Shown: positions 60,130-64,000 of the stretch, one piece after another
Layout: each line of letters opens with the position of its first letter
Position numbering within the stretch: position 1 is the stretch's first letter
Assembly: GCA_905182555.1 (NCBI GenBank)
Contig: CAJJBX010000009.1
Span: forward strand, 62,001 to 126,000
Origin: an uncultured Ilumatobacter sp.
Lineage (GTDB): Bacteria; Actinomycetota; Acidimicrobiia; Acidimicrobiales; Ilumatobacteraceae
Direction of reading: 5' to 3'
DNA length: 64,000 nt
Translations under genes and position numbers: made by a program
The notes under the pieces: generated by a model
What the model saw: only the letters and a program-made list of their open reading frames with translations
Told to the model about the DNA's origin: nothing
Databases searched by the model: none

Positions 60130-61316
60130 GTGAACACGGCCCTTGTCGACTCACGGCGGGCGTGGCTGACCGTCGTTGCAGCATTCCTCGCGTCGGGCGT
60201 CACCCTCGGCGTTGCCTACAGCTTCGGAGCTTTCTTTGAGGCAATGAGCGAAGAGTTCGGTGCGGCGAAGAGTGCAACTGCGGTGATCTTCGGGATTACC
60301 ACGTTCCTCTTTTTCTCGCTGAGCATTATCACCGGCCGACTGTCGGATCGGTTCGGCCCGCGGATCGTCGATTTCATCGGGGCGGTGGCGATGCTAGGGC
60401 TGATTTGTTCCGCGAGTTGCATCCTGATTTCCGTCTGGGAGCGCGATGAGGACCTCGCGAGTGGCGACCGTGCTCGATGGTGGCTGTGGTGGGCGGCTGG
60501 TTCGTTGAGAAACGAGCTGTCGCTGTCGGGTTGGCGGTTGCCGGAATCGGTGTGGGCACGTTGGTGCTGTCGCCGGTGTCTGCAGCATTGATCAACCGGT
60601 GGGGCTGGCGAGACACATACGTCTTTTTTGCGATCGGAGGCGCGAGCGTCCTTCTGCTGTGCATCCCGCTGATCGACCGTCCGCCCGGCGACGGAACGCC
60701 GCAGCCGTCCCGATTCGCCGATGCGCTCGCGAGCCCAGTGTTTCGCCGCATCGCAATGTCCGCGACCGCGCTCGGGCTTGCGCTTTTCGTCCCGTTTGTT
60801 TTCGTCGGTCAGTACGCAAAGGAGCGGGGTATCGGCTCGGTACAAGCTGCGGTGTTGGTCGGCGTACTGGGCGGTTCGAGCGTCGTGTCACGCGTCGGCT
60901 TCGGCTCGCTTGTCAGGCGGTTCGGATCATTCCGGTTGTATCGGGCGTGTCTGGCGATCCTCGGTGGCAGCTTTCTGATTTGGTTCGTTGCCGGGAGCTC
61001 GTACGCAATGCTCGTCGCGTTCGTGCTCGTGCTGGGCATCGGCTACGGCGGATTTGTCGCGCTCAGCCCGATTGTCATCTCCGACCGGATGGGTGTTGCC
61101 GGACTCGGCTCGATCCTCGGCCTGCTGTACACGTCTCCAGGTGTCGGTGCGCTTGTTGGAACGCCGTTCGCCGGCTGGGTCATTGATCAGACGGGTGGCT
61201 ACCGGTGGACGATCGCCATCTGTTTCGGGTGTACATCCGTGTCGGTGGCGTTGCTCATCGGTCTGCCGGTCGACGCATCGGGACGCCTCGAGCGTGCACC
61301 CGAGGCGCGCGGCTAA
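60130..61316 (+). CDS. MFS transporter, at least one frame break
   Basis: A 12-helix major facilitator of the monocarboxylate/OFA-like type. First frame: FLASGVTLGVAYSFGAFFEA and the loop 2-3 motif GRLSDRFGPRIVDF. Near 60430-60480 the sequence is scrambled (some 15 residues before MVAVVGGWFVEKRAVAVGLA are unmatched), then the second frame is good to the end (GGYRWTIAICFGCTSVSVAL). GTG 60130. It lies downstream of the galactosidase and could import its substrate or export a product. The break may be an error or a small deletion. Confidence 0.75.
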
Positions 61317-61317
61317 C

Positions 61318-62259
61318 TCAGCTGACCGTCGACTGAAACTTCCGCATCAGCCACGGCCCGGCCTCGACTGGTTCGTGCTTTGGCGCAGTTCCCGGCTCGG
61401 CGCATGTCGGGAGGCACTCGATTGTGGCATCCCAGTTCGCCATGTGGAAGAACGCCATTGACTGGCGCGCTGACGGGTCGGCTGCGGTCACGCGGTGGAC
61501 CGTGGATCGCCACCGATTATTCGTCCACTGGGCGATCGAGTCGCCGAGGTTGACAACAAAGCTGTTCGGGTCGGGAGCGATGTCGATCCACGACCCGTCT
61601 GCCACTTCAATCTGTAAACCCTGCACGTGATCGGTCCGCAGAATCGTGAGCGTGCCGTAGTCGGAGTGTGCGCCTGCGCGGAGTGCATCGGGTTCAATCG
61701 CACCCGTGTCGATGGCCGGGTAGTTGAGTGCTCGCATCGAGGTGATCGGTCGATCGATCAACGGGTCGAAGTAGTGGGAGGGCAGGTTGAGCGCGATGGC
61801 CATCACCGACATCAAATGTTCGCTGACTCCTGCGAGAGCTCGGTAGTACGCAGTCCAGGATTCACGAAGACGTGGCGGATGTGTAGGCCACAGACTGGCG
61901 GAGCGGATCCACGCGTCATCGCTGGATGCTGGGATCGCGTTGGCGGCGCAGTCAGGGCCGACCGACAGCGATTCTTTCAGGTCAGGTGGCGGGGACTCGG
62001 CGCCGGTCGACTTGGCGAGCGACTCGAACCCGAATGGTGAGAAGCCGTACGGGTAGCCAGGCTCCGGGAATTCGATCTGCCGCTTGTCGTAGTCAGCAAG
62101 CGCGAAGAACTCCGCAGCATCGTTCCACGCTGCATCAGCGATCGACCGTTCGATCGAGTTCAGCGGGATACAGAAGAACCCGACTTGCTCACACGCCCTC
62201 GCCATGGTGCGAGCCTGGTCTTCGATCGGTGCCGTCAGGTCGATCACATCCAGATGCAT
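61318..62259 (-). CDS. 2-oxoglutarate/Fe(II)-dependent oxygenase, isopenicillin N synthase family
   Basis: About 313 residues of the IPNS-like 2OG-Fe(II) dioxygenase fold. The iron ligands are in HSDYGTLTIL (HxD) and STVHRVT (distal His), with the co-substrate-binding Arg in ARQSMAFF (R-x-S). The N-terminal DIOX_N-like part begins VIDLTAPIEDQA and CEQVGFFCI. These enzymes hydroxylate, desaturate or cyclise small molecules. ATG 62259 (MHLDVIDL) preferred over ATG 62271. An 8-bp repeat array lies 50 bases upstream. Confidence 0.88.
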   Translation of the reverse strand: MHLDVIDLTAPIEDQARTMARACEQVGFFCIPLNSIERSIADAAWNDAAEFFALADYDKRQIEFPEPGYPYGFSPFGFESLAKSTGAESPPPDLKESLSVGPDCAANAIPASSDDAWIRSASLWPTHPPRLRESWTAYYRALAGVSEHLMSVMAIALNLPSHYFDPLIDRPITSMRALNYPAIDTGAIEPDALRAGAHSDYGTLTILRTDHVQGLQIEVADGSWIDIAPDPNSFVVNLGDSIAQWTNNRWRSTVHRVTAADPSARQSMAFFHMANWDATIECLPTCAEPGTAPKHEPVEAGPWLMRKFQSTVS

Positions 62260-62307
62260 CTGCGATTCCATCAGGGAACGATACGCGCGCCACGCCGTCC
62301 ACCGTGA

Positions 62308-62420
62308 CCTATCACCCTATCACCCTATCACCCTATCACCCTATCACCCTATCACCCTATCACCCTATCACCCTATCACCCTATCACCCTATCACCCTAT
62401 CACCCTATCACCCTATCACC
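62308..62420. repeat. (CCTATCAC)n octanucleotide array, 14 copies
   Basis: About 113 bases of perfect CCTATCAC units directly upstream of the oxygenase gene. No spacers or variants, so it is a microsatellite, not a CRISPR array. Copy-number change would alter the distance to the oxygenase promoter or start by 8 bases at a time. Confidence 0.97.
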
Positions 62421-62545
62421 TGCCGCCCGCCATCGGGGAACGACTACGACGAGATCCGGCTGACCGCTGCCTATTTCGAACTGGAGGGGGTCAACTGGGG
62501 CGGTCCTTGTCGACATTTTACGGGCTGCAAGAACGGCGCACCTCG

Positions 62546-62794
62546 ATGTCAGGGTCTGGATTCGTATTCACGATGTGCGACGGTGCTCGGACCTGCGGTA
62601 TCGAAGATGCTTACGTGACCGAACCGACCAATGTTGACGCCGGGGCATCACTGGGAGCGCTGTACCTCGGCGGCGTCCGCGCATCGACTCGGGCAGCGGG
62701 CCAGCGTCTCGTGGCGCGCAATGACGACGCCCTTCGCTGCGCCGACCACTTCTTCGCGGCGGATCGCGTACCCCACCGGGCCACCGGCCTCTGA
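62546..62794 (+). pseudogene. C-terminal remnant of an Eis-type GNAT acetyltransferase (SCP2-like domain)
   Basis: An 82-residue frame has the characteristic end of Eis-like N-acetyltransferases: DAGASLGALYLGGVRASTRA (LGxLYLGG), AGQRLVARNDDALRCADHFF and DRVPHRATGL. The sterol-carrier-like fold before it is only partly readable (GFVFTMCDGARTCGIEDA) and the two GNAT domains are absent. So about four fifths of the gene is gone, possibly lost with expansion of the adjacent repeat. Confidence 0.5.
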
Positions 62795-62880
62795 GCAATC
62801 GCTGCGAGGCAGTCTCCATTTCAGTGAGCAGGTGTGAATATCGGATTTCGGTGGGCGTGGGTGGGGATAGCCTCCGTCGG

Positions 62881-63189
62881 GTGCCAGATGTCCCCAAGAT
62901 CAGCGCCGCAGATGTGAGCAAGGTGGCCACCTTGGCCCGGCTCTGTCTGACCGACGACGAGTTGACCACTGCGACTGCCGAACTGTCGGCGATGCTTGAC
63001 CATTTCGCCGACATCGATGCGCTCGATCTCGACGGCGTTGAGCCGATGATGCAGCCGACGCCACTTGCCAATGTCATGCGCGAAGACGTCGAGGGCGAGA
63101 CGCTCGATCGTGACGAAGTGCTCGGACAGGCGCCTCTCGTCGAAGACGGCCGCTTCCGAGTGCCGCCGATCCTCGGGATCCAAGAGTGA
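62881..63189 (+). CDS. gatC: Asp-tRNA(Asn)/Glu-tRNA(Gln) amidotransferase subunit C
   Basis: A 102-residue GatC, which wraps around GatA and stabilises the GatCAB complex that converts Glu-tRNA(Gln) and Asp-tRNA(Asn) to the correct amide forms. Family text: VSKVATLARLCLTDDELTTA, LSAMLDHFADIDALDLDGVE, PLANVMREDV, and the end GRFRVPPILGIQE. GTG 62881 (VPDVPKIS) is chosen. It is followed 5 bases later by gatA. Confidence 0.93.
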   Translation: MPDVPKISAADVSKVATLARLCLTDDELTTATAELSAMLDHFADIDALDLDGVEPMMQPTPLANVMREDVEGETLDRDEVLGQAPLVEDGRFRVPPILGIQE

Positions 63190-63194
63190 ACGGC

Positions 63195-64000
63195 ATGAGC
63201 AGCATGAGCGATCAACCGACTACCGCCGTCGACCTCGCCCGGAACGTCCGCGACGGCGTCGCCAAGGCCGTTGACATCGTTGACGGCTACCTCGCCCGCA
63301 TCGATGAACGTGACGACGAAATCAACGCCTTCAACCTCGTGCTTGCCGATCAGGCACGCGAGCGCGCCGCCGAGATCGACGAAATGGTTTCTCTTGGTCG
63401 CGACCCGGGGCCCCTTGCTGGCGTCCCGGTCGGACTCAAGGACAACCTCTGCACCCGCGGAATCCCGACCACGTGCTCGTCCAAGATTCTCGCCGATTGG
63501 AAGCCGCCGTACGACGCCACCGTGGTCACCCGGCTTCGTGACGCGGGCGCAATCTTCGTTGGCAAAACCAACCTCGACGAGTTCGCCATGGGATCGAGCA
63601 CTGAGAACTCTGCGTTCGGCCCGACCAAGAACCCGCTCGACACGACTCGCGTTCCCGGCGGCTCATCAGGTGGCTCCGCCGCAGCGGTTGCAGCGAACTT
63701 CGCCGCCGTCAGCTTCGGTTCGGACACCGGTGGATCAATCCGCCAACCCGCGGCGCTGTGCGGCGTGGTCGGCGTCAAACCCACCTACGGCGCAGTCAGC
63801 CGACTCGGGCTCATCGCATTCGGCTCGAGTCTCGACCAGGTCGGCCCGTTTGCCCATACGGTGCGCGACGCAGCGGTCGCGCTCGAAACGATTAGTGGCC
63901 ATGATCCGGGCGACTCGACAAGTATCCAGCAAGGCCCGCTCGACCTCAGCCCGACACTCGACCTCGGCGTCGCTGGCCTGCGGGTGGGCCGCATCACCGA
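63195..64000 (+). CDS. gatA: Asp-tRNA(Asn)/Glu-tRNA(Gln) amidotransferase subunit A (partial, runs off the end)
   Basis: Amidase-signature subunit producing ammonia from glutamine. Catalytic Lys in PVGLKDNLCTRG, then cis-Ser and nucleophile Ser in PGGSSGGSAAAVAANF and SFGSDTGGSIRQPAALCG, with VGVKPTYGAVSRLGLIAFGS and LDQVGPFAHTVRDAA downstream. The reading frame is open to the window end (about 268 residues seen of roughly 490). ATG 63195 or ATG 63204; the first keeps the 5-base spacing to gatC. Confidence 0.95.
   Translation, partial: MSSMSDQPTTAVDLARNVRDGVAKAVDIVDGYLARIDERDDEINAFNLVLADQARERAAEIDEMVSLGRDPGPLAGVPVGLKDNLCTRGIPTTCSSKILADWKPPYDATVVTRLRDAGAIFVGKTNLDEFAMGSSTENSAFGPTKNPLDTTRVPGGSSGGSAAAVAANFAAVSFGSDTGGSIRQPAALCGVVGVKPTYGAVSRLGLIAFGSSLDQVGPFAHTVRDAAVALETISGHDPGDSTSIQQGPLDLSPTLDLGVAGLRVGRIT

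Noticed and set aside
62308-62420. Possible CRISPR array
   Set aside because: Units are 8 bases, contiguous and identical, with no spacers and no cas genes.

Overview
The window is high-GC DNA (by eye around 60% or a little more) with dense genes on both strands, frequent GTG/TTG starts and ATGA/TGATG gene overlaps. The gene content is three acyl-CoA dehydrogenases, a CaiB-type CoA transferase, a methylmalonyl-CoA-mutase-type large subunit, a WS/DGAT acyltransferase with a lysine/alanine tail, gatC-gatA, lgt and many VOC and SDR proteins. This points to an aerobic, lipid-degrading actinobacterium, most likely Acidimicrobiia (Ilumatobacter-like). That placement is inference from gene content, because no rRNA or tRNA gene was found.

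Layout. 1-6.5 kb: SRPBCC protein, acyl-CoA dehydrogenase, enoyl-CoA hydratase and a heterodimeric ABC exporter pair. 6.7-10.6 kb: endonuclease/exonuclease/phosphatase-family protein, an unknown gene behind a perfect 18-bp palindrome, an NDH-2-like dehydrogenase and a membrane-anchored YceI protein. 10.6-16.8 kb: an unusual zinc-ribbon SDR, a SpoU methyltransferase, a CoA transferase and a small operon ending in an EamA exporter. 16.8-19.6 kb is a decayed zone with two broken ECF sigma factor genes and a (TGCCAA)n array of about 25 copies. 19.6-26 kb: acyl-CoA mutase large subunit divergent from an acyl-CoA dehydrogenase, then an M23 peptidase, a phospholipase-D-type synthase and a VIT/CCC1 transporter. 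26-31.4 kb: a phosphonate-type ABC transporter (phnD-phnC-phnE-phnE) between two HAD nucleotidase-like genes, with no C-P lyase. 31.5-43.7 kb: WS/DGAT, DoxX, Gfo/Idh/MocA, sulfatase, amidohydrolase, acyl-CoA dehydrogenase, a cupredoxin-like lipoprotein, and an HPPD-like VOC gene divergent from an Lrp/AsnC regulator. 43.8-46.3 kb: P450 remnant, VOC, SDR. 46.4-48.2 kb: the most unusual locus, a DUF4157 (eCIS core) protein followed by an AT-rich RelA/SpoT-like domain. 48.6-64 kb: VOC, thioesterase, YbaK deacylase, M48 peptidase, TPR-HD-GYP protein, ferredoxin, anchored propeller-like protein, lipase-lgt, DeoR regulator with an alpha-galactosidase and an MFS transporter, a 2OG-Fe(II) oxygenase, an (CCTATCAC)n array, then gatC-gatA running off the end.

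Two properties cut across the window. First, at least twelve conserved genes are broken by single-base frame changes. Their reading continues cleanly in another frame, which fits indel errors of a draft assembly as well as true decay. Second, intergenic DNA is rich in short-period tandem repeats and in a recurring palindrome with a CTGTCAC...GTGACAG frame around a GGTCAGACC-like core.

The best candidate for something undescribed is the DUF4157 / RelA-SpoT-like pair at 46.5-48.2 kb. It looks like one modular toxin or secreted effector: a zincin-type N-terminal part in native base composition joined to a foreign, AT-rich nucleotidyltransferase-like C-terminus.
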